Assembly (NCBI GenBank): GCA_013044065.1
Contig: JABEVA010000379.1
Span: 1 to 9,921 of the forward strand
Origin: Phycisphaerae bacterium
GTDB lineage: Bacteria > Planctomycetota > Phycisphaerae > WQYP01
Length of the DNA: 9,921 nucleotides
Direction: 5' to 3'
The translations under genes were made by a program, and so were the position numbers. Positions 1-6,957 of the stretch are shown here, piece after piece (position 1 is the first letter of the stretch; each line of letters starts with the position of its first letter). The notes under the pieces were generated by a model. It was not told the origin of the DNA. It saw nothing but the letters and a program-made list of their open reading frames with translations, and did not search any database.

Positions 1-1755
1 CACCCGCCCCCGCAATTGGTGCAGTTGTGAAAGCCCAAATTGCTGGGCATGTTCAATAACCATGACGCAGGCATTGGGCACATCCACCCCGACTTCAATA
101 ACCGTGGTGGCCACCAAGACGTCGATTTGGTGTTGGCGAAAAGATTCCATGACCTGCTGCCGCTGTTCCCTGGCCATACGCCCATGAACCAGGCCGATAC
201 GAAAATCCTTCAGGACACCCGCGGCGAGTTCATCGCGGCATTGGATGGCGTTGGCCAATTCACGCACATTTTCGTCAATGGCCGGCAACACAACATACGC
301 CTGCCGCCCCGCCTTAAGCTGGTCGGCCACGAATTGGTACGCCTTCTGGCGCTGATTTTCGGCAACCATGCGGGTGCCAATGGGTTGTCTACCCGGTGGC
401 ATTTCATCGATCACGGAACTGTCGAGATCTCCAAAAAGTGTCATGGCCAGAGTCCGGGGAATAGGAGTGGCGGTCATGACCAACGTATGCACACCAGGAT
501 GTCTGGAACGAATAAGGGCTCGTTGCCGCACCCCGAATTTATGCTGCTCATCCACCACCAGCACCCGCAGATTCTTGAACTGAACCGCATCGCTGAGCAG
601 GGCGTGGGTGGCAACGGTAATACCGATGGAGCCGCCGGCAATGCCGCGGATGGTGGATTCCCGCACCGTCGGCGGTTGTCCACCGGTAAGCAAGGCCATC
701 TGCACGCGGCTTGCGGAGAGATAACGCTGCAGCGTGTCAAAATGCTGTTCAGCCAGAATTTCGGTGGGTGCCATAAACGCCGCCTGCCCCCCGGAGGCCA
801 CGGCAAAGAGCATCGCAAATAAGGCTATGATCGTTTTACCACTGCCCACATCACCCTGAAGCAGGCGATTCATGGGGCGGCTCTGCGCCAGGTCGTGCTG
901 AATTTCGGCCACCACTCGGTTCTGGGCGTTGGTGAGGGGAAAGTGTAACAAGGCCCGGATACGTGCTTCGACTGTTTTATCGACGCGAAGAGCCGCAGCG
1001 GTCTGATGGGCTCGGTGATGATGGCGGCGAAGGGCGATGGCGGTCTGCTGGATGAAAAATTCGTGGTAGGCCAGGCTGCGGCGGGCCTGGTATGCCTGGG
1101 CCAGCGATGGTGGCCGGTGAATAACTGAAAAGGCATCCCGCCGCGTCAGCAGTGCACGCTCGTGGAGCTGGGCGGAGCTGAACCATTCACCCACCTGGCC
1201 GAGAAGTGCCTCGAGATTCGCATGGATGATCCGGGCGATAACGGCGCTGGAAAGTTCCTGATTGGCCGGGTACACGGGTTCCAGCGCGGCGGTGAGGGGC
1301 TGCGGAGCCGACGGACCGATGAGTTGATATTGCGGCTGCACCATTTGGTAGCGGCCGTTGTAGAGTTGTATCTTTCCAGTGGCACGCAACCGCGTGCCCG
1401 GCTGGATTTTGTCCTGCATGTTCCACCGGTTAAACCACACCAGATGACATCGGCCGGAACCATCATCGAGCAGGGCCTCAAAACGCCGAGGTCGCCGGGG
1501 AAAGCTGCGGGTTTGCAAAATATCTCCTTCCACGGCGGCATTTTCCATGGGGTGAATCTGAGAGATGGTTCGCTGGCCGTGAAATTCCACGTAATCGCGA
1601 GGGAAATATTCCAGCAGGTCCGCACAGGTGCCAACGCCTAAATCACGCAGTTGCCAGGCCCGGCGCGGTCCCACGCCGTGGGCCAGCTCAATGGGGCTTT
1701 CCAGGCGCAGCGCCGGCGGGCTTTCGATAGCGCTGGCTGGCAGGCTGGAATCCAT
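1..1755 (-). CDS. recG: ATP-dependent DNA helicase RecG (3' end beyond window)
   Basis: RecG remodels stalled replication forks and Holliday-type junctions in the cytoplasm, using ATP to drive branch migration. The 585 codons visible read openly into the left edge. They contain an N-terminal wedge/OB-type region (about residues 20-160, with LLEYFPRDYVEFHG), Walker A GDVGSGKT at 301-308, the RecG-type motif II DEQH at 402-405, motif III TATPIPRT at 428-435, and near the edge EHAQQFGLSQLHQLRGRV, the start of motif VI. RecG proteins are usually near 700 residues, so roughly 100 C-terminal residues are missing here. I chose the ATG at 1755 because GGAG lies 6 bases before it (1762-1765). The other in-frame ATG at 1767 has no such site, and an in-frame TAG lies just upstream. 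It follows pcm by 53 bases and probably shares its transcript. Confidence 0.95.
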   Translation of the reverse strand, partial: MDSSLPASAIESPPALRLESPIELAHGVGPRRAWQLRDLGVGTCADLLEYFPRDYVEFHGQRTISQIHPMENAAVEGDILQTRSFPRRPRRFEALLDDGSGRCHLVWFNRWNMQDKIQPGTRLRATGKIQLYNGRYQMVQPQYQLIGPSAPQPLTAALEPVYPANQELSSAVIARIIHANLEALLGQVGEWFSSAQLHERALLTRRDAFSVIHRPPSLAQAYQARRSLAYHEFFIQQTAIALRRHHHRAHQTAAALRVDKTVEARIRALLHFPLTNAQNRVVAEIQHDLAQSRPMNRLLQGDVGSGKTIIALFAMLFAVASGGQAAFMAPTEILAEQHFDTLQRYLSASRVQMALLTGGQPPTVRESTIRGIAGGSIGITVATHALLSDAVQFKNLRVLVVDEQHKFGVRQRALIRSRHPGVHTLVMTATPIPRTLAMTLFGDLDSSVIDEMPPGRQPIGTRMVAENQRQKAYQFVADQLKAGRQAYVVLPAIDENVRELANAIQCRDELAAGVLKDFRIGLVHGRMAREQRQQVMESFRQHQIDVLVATTVIEVGVDVPNACVMVIEHAQQFGLSQLHQLRGRV

Positions 1756-1761
1756 GGGTAT

Positions 1762-1765
1762 CTCC
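1762..1765 (-). promoter_or_regulatory. Ribosome binding site of recG
   Basis: On the minus strand GGAG sits 6 bases before the ATG at 1755. It decides between two in-frame ATGs four codons apart, because the upstream ATG at 1767 has no purine-rich stretch before it. Confidence 0.55.
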
Positions 1766-1808
1766 ATGTGGTGCCGGGAATCATCGTCACCGGCGTTAAC
1801 CTATCGTT

Positions 1809-2549
1809 CTAATGCGGCTGGTCGAGCGCCGGCCAACCTTGCCGGCCCACGAGCGGCACAAAGCGGCAGGCAATGACGTCGTGGCGGGAGAGTCCCTTGC
1901 TGGTCTGCTCCAGAACCATGAGCGTCTGCTGTGCTTCATCTCCAACCGGAATTACCAATTTACCGCCGATGGCCAATTGCCGCTGCAGCGCCGCGGGGCA
2001 GTCGGGCGCGCCGGCGGTCACTAAAATCCGATCAAAGATGAGTTCGTCCGGCCAGCCCATGGATCCATCGCCGATATGGTAATGAATGTTGGTCAAACCC
2101 AAAAGCCGCAAGCGCTGCTGGGCTGTTAAGCTCAGGCTTTCCAGACGCTCGATGGTGAAAACTGCATGGGCCAGCCGGGCCAGGATGGCGGTTTGATAGC
2201 CCGTACCGGTACCGATTTCCAGGACCTGATGCTCCCAGTGAACATCCAGACGCTCGGTCATCAGCCCAACGATATAGGGCTGACTGATGGTTTGGCCTGC
2301 GCCCGCTTCCAGCGCACTGTCCGCATAAGCCTGCGAACGCAGGGCGGCATCAACAAAATAGTGTCGTGGCACGCCGGCCATGGCCCGCACGACTCGCGCG
2401 GATTTAATCCCGCGTGCTATGACCTGCTGACGCAGCATTAGATGTCGCTGGCGGCGATCAAGCGGCATATCCGTATAGGCGGTCGGAGTTGACGCGACCT
2501 GATGGGCGGCATCCGGGGCAACTATCTTATGTGTGGGTGGATCCATCAT
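1809..2549 (-). CDS. pcm: Protein-L-isoaspartate O-methyltransferase
   Basis: This cytoplasmic enzyme methylates L-isoaspartyl residues in damaged proteins with S-adenosylmethionine, which starts their conversion back to aspartate. The 246-residue product shows the family signatures in order: GQTISQP at 85-91, SAM-binding motif I VLEIGTGTGYQTA at 109-121, the FDRILVTAGAP strand near 172-182, GGKLVIPVG near 195-203, and the C-terminal CRFVPLVG at 228-235. The usual length is about 210, so there is an N-terminal extension of roughly 27 unconserved residues. M28 (ATG at 2468) is an alternative start, but neither start has a Shine-Dalgarno site. I prefer 2549 because a TATAAT lies 6 bases before it, which fits a leaderless mRNA starting at the ATG. 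It is divergent from bioA and probably cotranscribed with recG. Confidence 0.93.
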   Translation of the reverse strand: MMDPPTHKIVAPDAAHQVASTPTAYTDMPLDRRQRHLMLRQQVIARGIKSARVVRAMAGVPRHYFVDAALRSQAYADSALEAGAGQTISQPYIVGLMTERLDVHWEHQVLEIGTGTGYQTAILARLAHAVFTIERLESLSLTAQQRLRLLGLTNIHYHIGDGSMGWPDELIFDRILVTAGAPDCPAALQRQLAIGGKLVIPVGDEAQQTLMVLEQTSKGLSRHDVIACRFVPLVGRQGWPALDQPH

Positions 2550-2555
2550 GGTGGG

Positions 2556-2583
2556 ATTATAATTGCTTCCAGGGGATTGTGGC
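2556..2583 (-). promoter_or_regulatory. Candidate pcm promoter (leaderless)
   Basis: On the minus strand a perfect TATAAT occupies 2561-2556, only 6 bases before the pcm ATG at 2549, so transcription would be expected to start at or next to the start codon. The best -35 candidate is GCCACA at 2583-2578 (3 of 6 consensus bases, 16-base spacer), which is weak. There is no Shine-Dalgarno site between the -10 box and the ATG. The call rests on the -10 box and its placement. Confidence 0.5.
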
Positions 2584-2613
2584 GGATTGACCGGCCACCA
2601 TCCGCCCGCGGCG

Positions 2614-2637
2614 CAACGGGTGACACCAAACCGGTTG
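2614..2637 (+). promoter_or_regulatory. Imperfect inverted repeat in bioA promoter, possible operator
   Basis: CAACGGG (2614-2620) and CCGGTTG (2631-2637) form an inverted repeat with 6 of 7 bases matching across a 10-base centre. The right arm includes a perfect 8-base palindrome AACCGGTT (2629-2636). The element overlaps the -35 box and the spacer of the bioA promoter, where a repressor would block RNA polymerase. It does not match the BirA operator layout (TTGT-AACC, about 15 bases, GGTT-ACAA), so the binding protein, if any, is unknown. Confidence 0.3.
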
Positions 2638-2647
2638 GCATTATAAT
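2620..2647 (+). promoter_or_regulatory. Candidate sigma-70 type promoter of bioA-bioD
   Basis: GTGACA (2620-2625, 5 of 6 to TTGACA), a 16-base spacer, then a perfect TATAAT (2642-2647). The expected start of transcription is about 2654-2655, two or three bases before the bioA ATG at 2657. No Shine-Dalgarno site lies before that ATG, so the mRNA would be nearly leaderless. Confidence 0.6.
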
Positions 2648-2656
2648 GAACCGACG

Positions 2657-4075
2657 ATGGACGATAAAAATCTGACCCAAGAGCAATTGATTGAATGGGA
2701 CCGGCGGTTTTTGTGGCATCCCTTTACTCCCATGAAATCGTGGATGGAAAAGGCCGATCCGCTGATTATCGTCCGTGGCCAAGGTGAATTTCTCTTTGAC
2801 CACCAAGGGCGGCGTTATATCGACGGTGTTTCTTCGCTATGGTGCAATGTGCATGGCCATGGTGTAAAAGAACTCGATGCCGCCGTGCGAACCCAGTTGA
2901 ATGCGATTGCCCACAGCACTCTTCTGGGCCTTTGCAATGTGCCGAGCATCGTTCTGGCCAAGCGGCTTATAGACATTGCTCCGCCGGGTCTGACGCGTGT
3001 GTTCTATTCGGACGATGGCAGCACGGCGGTGGAAGTGGCCTGCAAAATGGCCTTTCAGTATTGGAGAAACGTGGGTCAGCCGCAGCGCACCCGGTTCATC
3101 GCCTTTCACGACGCTTATCATGGAGACACCCTGGGCGCGGTTTCCCTGGGAGGCATTCCCGCGTTTCATCAAGTTTATCAGCCGCTTTGTTTTCCGGTGG
3201 ACCGCGTGGCTGCGCCGCGTCTTGCGGCTTTCTCCGGTTTGAATGCTGCGGTCCAAGAAGGCCATCTGGCACGGGAGACTTCTACACCCGCGTGGATACC
3301 ACAGATGGAGTCGCTGCTGGCCAGGCACCCCGGCCAATACGTGGGCATTGTGGTGGAGCCGGTGATACAAGGCGCCGGCGGCATGGTCATGCACCCGCCG
3401 GGCACCTTGCGGCGTCTGCGGCAATTTGCCGCCACCCACGATCTGCTGCTGATCTGTGATGAGGTATTGACGGGTTTTGGCCGCACGGGGCGGATGTTTG
3501 CCTGCGACCACGAAAACATCACCCCGGATCTGATGTGCCTTTCCAAAGGGTTGACCGGCGGTTATATGCCGTTGGGAGCCACGCTAACTACGGACCGCAT
3601 TTTTGCGGCCTTCTACGCGGATCCGAAATTAGGAAAAACGTTTTATCATGGGCATACGTTCACGGGCCATCCATTGGCGTGCGCGGTGGCCATTGCATCC
3701 TTGGATTTGTTTGAGCAGAACCGGCTGCTAAAGCATGTGGCAACTCTCGCCCCGGTTTTGTGGCAGCAACTCAACCCCCTGCGCGATCTTCGAGAGGTCA
3801 CGGACGTACGTCAGACCGGCCTCGTTGCGGCCATTGATATCGCGCCGGATCGCCGCACCGGAGAACGCTTCCCAGCGCACTGGCGCGTGGGAGGAGCGCT
3901 TTGTACAGCCATGCGACGTCGCGGTGTGCTGCTGCGCCCACTGGCGGATACTTTGGTTATTATGCCGCCGCTGACCATCGGTCTGGAATCGCTGGTTGAG
4001 TTGACTGATGCGGTTGTGGAATCGGTGCAAATGGTCGAAGACATTGCCCGTCATTGCCAGGAAACCAACCCTTGA
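2657..4075 (+). CDS. bioA: Adenosylmethionine-8-amino-7-oxononanoate aminotransferase
   Basis: This PLP enzyme converts 8-amino-7-oxononanoate (KAPA) to 7,8-diaminopelargonate (DAPA), the antepenultimate step of biotin synthesis. The 472-residue protein has the BioA N-terminus (WHPFTPMKSW near 20-29), GVSSLWCNVHGH, the DAYHGDT stretch (H155), the aspartate that pairs with the PLP ring nitrogen in DEVLTGFGRTG (D268), and the PLP lysine in CLSKGLTGGYMPLGA (K297), followed by YHGHTFTGHPLACA. That makes it BioA rather than a generic class III aminotransferase. Whether it uses SAM or lysine (BioK-type) as amino donor cannot be told by eye. It is somewhat longer than E. coli BioA (about 430). The start at 2657 keeps the conserved N-terminus and sits right after a good -10 box. 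Its stop overlaps the bioD start. Confidence 0.95.
   Translation: MDDKNLTQEQLIEWDRRFLWHPFTPMKSWMEKADPLIIVRGQGEFLFDHQGRRYIDGVSSLWCNVHGHGVKELDAAVRTQLNAIAHSTLLGLCNVPSIVLAKRLIDIAPPGLTRVFYSDDGSTAVEVACKMAFQYWRNVGQPQRTRFIAFHDAYHGDTLGAVSLGGIPAFHQVYQPLCFPVDRVAAPRLAAFSGLNAAVQEGHLARETSTPAWIPQMESLLARHPGQYVGIVVEPVIQGAGGMVMHPPGTLRRLRQFAATHDLLLICDEVLTGFGRTGRMFACDHENITPDLMCLSKGLTGGYMPLGATLTTDRIFAAFYADPKLGKTFYHGHTFTGHPLACAVAIASLDLFEQNRLLKHVATLAPVLWQQLNPLRDLREVTDVRQTGLVAAIDIAPDRRTGERFPAHWRVGGALCTAMRRRGVLLRPLADTLVIMPPLTIGLESLVELTDAVVESVQMVEDIARHCQETNP
4059..4064 (+). promoter_or_regulatory. Ribosome binding site deciding the bioD TTG start
   Basis: AGGAAA at 4059-4064, inside the end of bioA, stands 7 bases before a TTG at 4072. 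This favours TTG 4072 over the earlier TTG at 4054, which would lack a site at this spacing. Confidence 0.5.
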
Positions 4076-4908
4076 AAAGTCGATCACGCTCCAGAGCGGC
4101 TGTTAAGTCGTGGAAAGTATTAAAGGCTTACGGCCATCCGGGTCTATTCATCACAGGTACCAATACCGATATTGGAAAGACAACGGTTACAGCTGCCTTG
4201 GCGGCCGCTTTAACGCGGCTGAATATCCGGGTGGGGGTGTGCAAGCCGGTAGCCTCCGGCTGTCCGAAAAGAGGCGAACGTGGCGTATTTGGCCGGCTGG
4301 TGGATGAGGATATGCTTTCACCGGATGGTGAGAGCATCGCTCGTGGGGCGGGGCTGGATGTGACCGATGACGCTCTGATGGCCCGCATCAGCCCCCTTCG
4401 CCTGGCCGCGCCCATCGCTCCTCATGCGGCCCGGCGGTTTGAAGGACGGCGCTTGGACTGGGGGCGCGTGGCCCGCGCCCTGGAGGACTGGCGAACCCAG
4501 TGCGATTTTCTGCTGGTGGAGGGTGCCGGCGGCTGGATGACACCGTTGGATGAAAAACCGGTCTGCACTGTGGCCGATCTGGCCGCCATTCTGGGTTTGC
4601 CCTGCCTGGTGGTAGCTGGAACCTCCCTGGGTACGATCAACCATACGTGGCTGACCGTGAATGCGATTGCCCATCGTCAATTAACGCTGGCCGGGGTGGT
4701 GTTCAATGCCGTTTCCGAACCACCGGACATTGGGGCCATCACCACCATTGAAGATTTTCCGCGGCTGACCGGCGTACCCATTTTGGCGACACTACCTAAA
4801 GTTAAGTTGAACGTCAATCGGCCCGTGCCCGATGCATTGGTCGACTTGCTGATACCCTTAGCCCGCAGGCTGTGGCAACAATTCGGCAAGCCTGGGCAAA
4901 GCGGTTAA
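4072..4908 (+). CDS. bioD: ATP-dependent dethiobiotin synthetase
   Basis: BioD closes the ureido ring of biotin: DAPA plus CO2 plus ATP gives dethiobiotin, directly after the BioA step. The 278-residue protein shows the BioD P-loop GTNTDIGKTT (29-38, K36), KPVASG (58-63), VEGAGGWMTPL (149-159) and GTSLGTINHTWLT (from 183), all typical of the family. No ATG or GTG occurs in frame before the P-loop, so a non-ATG start is needed. TTG at 4072 overlaps the bioA TGA (4073-4075) and has AGGAAA 7 bases upstream, suggesting translational coupling. TTG at 4054 is the alternative. There is a basic N-terminal extension of about 20 residues compared with E. coli BioD, and the total is longer than the usual 220-240. 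No bioB, bioF or bioC is in view. Confidence 0.93.
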   Translation: MKSRSRSRAAVKSWKVLKAYGHPGLFITGTNTDIGKTTVTAALAAALTRLNIRVGVCKPVASGCPKRGERGVFGRLVDEDMLSPDGESIARGAGLDVTDDALMARISPLRLAAPIAPHAARRFEGRRLDWGRVARALEDWRTQCDFLLVEGAGGWMTPLDEKPVCTVADLAAILGLPCLVVAGTSLGTINHTWLTVNAIAHRQLTLAGVVFNAVSEPPDIGAITTIEDFPRLTGVPILATLPKVKLNVNRPVPDALVDLLIPLARRLWQQFGKPGQSG

Positions 4909-4993
4909 ACTATAGGGCAGGTTAAAGCTGGCCTGAGGCGGCGTGGATGAATTATTTCCATGATACCCCCAGTGAGTGCTCGGAATTGAATAC

Positions 4994-5017
4994 CGGTGGC
5001 GCTGGTGCCCGCCACCG
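4994..5017 (+). promoter_or_regulatory. Hairpin upstream of the FlgI-like gene
   Basis: CGGTGGCG (4994-5001) pairs with CGCCACCG (5010-5017), a perfect 8-bp stem with an 8-base loop, ending 5 bases before a strong Shine-Dalgarno sequence. There is no T-run after it, so it is not a typical terminator. It may shape translation of the lipoprotein or protect the 5' end of the mRNA. The rest of the 126-base gap after bioD (4909-5034) shows no convincing promoter or terminator. Confidence 0.4.
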
Positions 5018-5022
5018 AATCC

Positions 5023-5030
5023 AAAGGAGG
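5023..5030 (+). promoter_or_regulatory. Strong Shine-Dalgarno of the FlgI-like lipoprotein
   Basis: AAAGGAGG lies 4 bases before the ATG at 5035, slightly closer than ideal. It favours this ATG over an upstream in-frame start at 4996, which would place the signal peptide internally, and over the later ATG at 5059. Confidence 0.6.
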
Positions 5031-5034
5031 CGGT

Positions 5035-6957
5035 ATGCCGCAGTTCGCAAATAGAATAATGAAGCTTGGGTCTGGTGGCCTGGCGATGCTCGCACTGGTT
5101 GCAGTGGGAGTATCGTTGGGCGGGTGTTCCAACGGGCGATCGGGCAAAGCGCCGCCGGTGGCCCAACAAGACCTTTTACCGCGGCCGGCCCTATATCCGG
5201 CTTTACATGGTACGATCAAATCTTTTGCGGCGGTGGCCTCGGCCAATCCGGTGCTGGTGCGCGGCTATGGCATTGTGGCGGGGCTGCCCAATACCGGCAG
5301 CGGTGAGATGCCGCCGCCAATACGCAGCATGATGATTAACCGGCTGCTTAAAAATAACATAGGCTTTCTCTCGCATGGTACCGCTCAGTATGATCCGTCC
5401 AAAATTTTGCGTTCGCGCCAGATTGCGGCGGTATTTGTGGAAGGGGTCATTCCGCCGCTGGCCATGCGTGGAACCACGTTTGATCTGAAAGTAATCGCCT
5501 TGCCCAATACGCAAACGACGAGTTTGGCCAATGGTCTGCTTTGGACGACGCCGCTACGCGTGCATGCGGGCCTTAGTAATCTAAGCCGGGTGATCGCACG
5601 CGGCCGCGGCCCGGTGTTTTGCGATCCGCTGCGCGATTCGGCTTCCAAGTTAGTCAAGGCAGGGACCATTTTGCGTACCGGGCGGGTGCTGGCGGGTGGC
5701 ATTGTCTCCATCAAAATCCCGGTAATTCTGGAACTTTACACGCCGTCCTATCGTATTTCTTATTCAATTCAACAGATCATCAATCAACGTTATGGCGGAA
5801 ATCCCCCGGTGGCAGCGGCTGAAAATGACCGTATCGTGCAGTTGCGCGTTCCCCGGCGTTACCAGAATAATCCCGCGCAATTCGTGGACATGGTGATGCA
5901 TCTGTATCTGGAACAGAATGTTCCGGGTTTTACCCGGGCCCAGGCCAAGCGTCTGCTCAAGGCGCTGGCGGATCCCACCGCTCCGCTTAATCAAATAAGT
6001 ACCGCGTTGGCCCAGCTTGGACGCACCATTTTGCCCGAGATTGAACCGTATTATTGCTCGCCTGATTTACGTGTGGCGTTTTACACAGCGCGGGCTGGTA
6101 CGATCATCGGCGATGAAGACGCCGTCACTGTGCTTAAGAAGATTGTTCGGCAGGGCCGCGGTCCTTACTTGATGGATGCGGTGCAAACTCTGGAACAGAG
6201 CCACGATGCCCTGCGGGCATCACTGGCTTTTCAACACCTGCTGCACTCTCCGGATCCGCGCACGCGGCTCTTGGGCTATAAGGCTTTGCTCAAGATTCAT
6301 TCCCCGGCGATTTACTCACAAGTGGTGGGGGAAAAGTTTATGTTGGATATTCTTCCCTCCTCAGGACCCACCCTGATCTACGCCACTCGTACCGGTTATC
6401 CGCGACTGGCTATCATTGGACGCGTGCCGAAATTGATCCCCGGCTCGCTTTACGTCAGCCAAGGCAATGCCATTACCGTCAATTATCCATTGCCCAGTGT
6501 GCCTCAAAAGTCGCGGGCAATCTCCGCTGGAAAAAAGCACGGCTCGGCCGCGCTGCCGGTGCAGTTGTATTATCGTGATCCATTGAGTCATCAAATGGTG
6601 CAAATGTCGTGTGATCCGGAGTTGCCGGATGTGATTACGGCCTTGGCGCAGGCTCCCAATCCATTTTCTCCCAGGTACAATCCGCGTGCCCCCTACATTG
6701 CCGCGTCCTATCAACGTATTGTGGCGATGCTTTTTACGCTGTGTCACAATAAAAATATCATCGCCACATTTATGATGCAGAGGAAGGCCCCGCCTTCCAT
6801 GGCCCTGTACGCGTCCCTTAACCAGCCGCGCCCCAGTGGGCATACGCTGGGTGTATACCGCCACGGCAACGGCTGGAACACAACCTCGACCACCCAGCCC
6901 AGCCATGGCCTCTCGCCGTTTAGCTCGGCGTTACCGGGTGAAAAACCAGGAAATTAG
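5035..6957 (+). CDS. Lipoprotein with FlgI (P-ring)-like domain
   Basis: A 640-residue predicted lipoprotein. A basic N-terminus, a hydrophobic stretch (about 13-28) and the lipobox SLGGC with C31 as the lipidated residue suggest Sec export and membrane anchoring. Residues about 71-290 resemble FlgI, the flagellar P-ring protein: NPVLVRGYGIVAGLPNTG, then IAAVFVEGVIPPLAMRGTTF, then the TSLANGLLWTTPLRV stretch, then LELYTPSYRISYSIQQIINQRYG and an RIVQLRVPRRY strand match the FlgI pattern (VGYGLVVGL, VAAVMVTAELPPFARPG, GGTLLMTPL, RIADAINARFG). The following 350 residues are not in FlgI. Part of them (about 360-430) looks helical with HEAT-like spacing, and the tail is rich in Pro, Ser and Gly. 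No flagellar gene is nearby, so a flagellar role is not supported. It may be an envelope ring-forming or scaffold protein. The family call is fairly sure and the function is unknown. Confidence 0.75.
   Translation: MPQFANRIMKLGSGGLAMLALVAVGVSLGGCSNGRSGKAPPVAQQDLLPRPALYPALHGTIKSFAAVASANPVLVRGYGIVAGLPNTGSGEMPPPIRSMMINRLLKNNIGFLSHGTAQYDPSKILRSRQIAAVFVEGVIPPLAMRGTTFDLKVIALPNTQTTSLANGLLWTTPLRVHAGLSNLSRVIARGRGPVFCDPLRDSASKLVKAGTILRTGRVLAGGIVSIKIPVILELYTPSYRISYSIQQIINQRYGGNPPVAAAENDRIVQLRVPRRYQNNPAQFVDMVMHLYLEQNVPGFTRAQAKRLLKALADPTAPLNQISTALAQLGRTILPEIEPYYCSPDLRVAFYTARAGTIIGDEDAVTVLKKIVRQGRGPYLMDAVQTLEQSHDALRASLAFQHLLHSPDPRTRLLGYKALLKIHSPAIYSQVVGEKFMLDILPSSGPTLIYATRTGYPRLAIIGRVPKLIPGSLYVSQGNAITVNYPLPSVPQKSRAISAGKKHGSAALPVQLYYRDPLSHQMVQMSCDPELPDVITALAQAPNPFSPRYNPRAPYIAASYQRIVAMLFTLCHNKNIIATFMMQRKAPPSMALYASLNQPRPSGHTLGVYRHGNGWNTTSTTQPSHGLSPFSSALPGEKPGN

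Noticed and set aside
40..822. A 260-codon open frame on the plus strand
   Set aside because: It is the exact antisense of the RecG helicase motifs; the minus-strand frame carries Walker A, DEQH and TATPIPRT, and the plus-strand product has no recognisable family.
1162..1641. Plus-strand open frame of 159 codons
   Set aside because: Antisense of the RecG wedge domain, a shadow of a GC-rich gene.
2556..2656. BirA, BioR or BioQ operator in the bioA promoter region
   Set aside because: I compared the dyads with the operator patterns I know and none fits; only an unassigned inverted repeat remains.
2837..3511. Minus-strand frame (224 codons), and plus-strand frame 2839-3459
   Set aside because: Both overlap bioA, whose frame has all catalytic motifs; their products look like frame-shifted bioA.
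6361..6906. Minus-strand frame of 181 codons inside the lipoprotein gene
   Set aside because: No signal, no ribosome binding site and biased composition typical of antisense frames.
5035..6957. Reading this locus as part of a flagellar operon
   Set aside because: Only a FlgI-like domain is present; there is no flgH, flgG, flgJ or other flagellar gene in the window, and the protein is a much longer lipoprotein.
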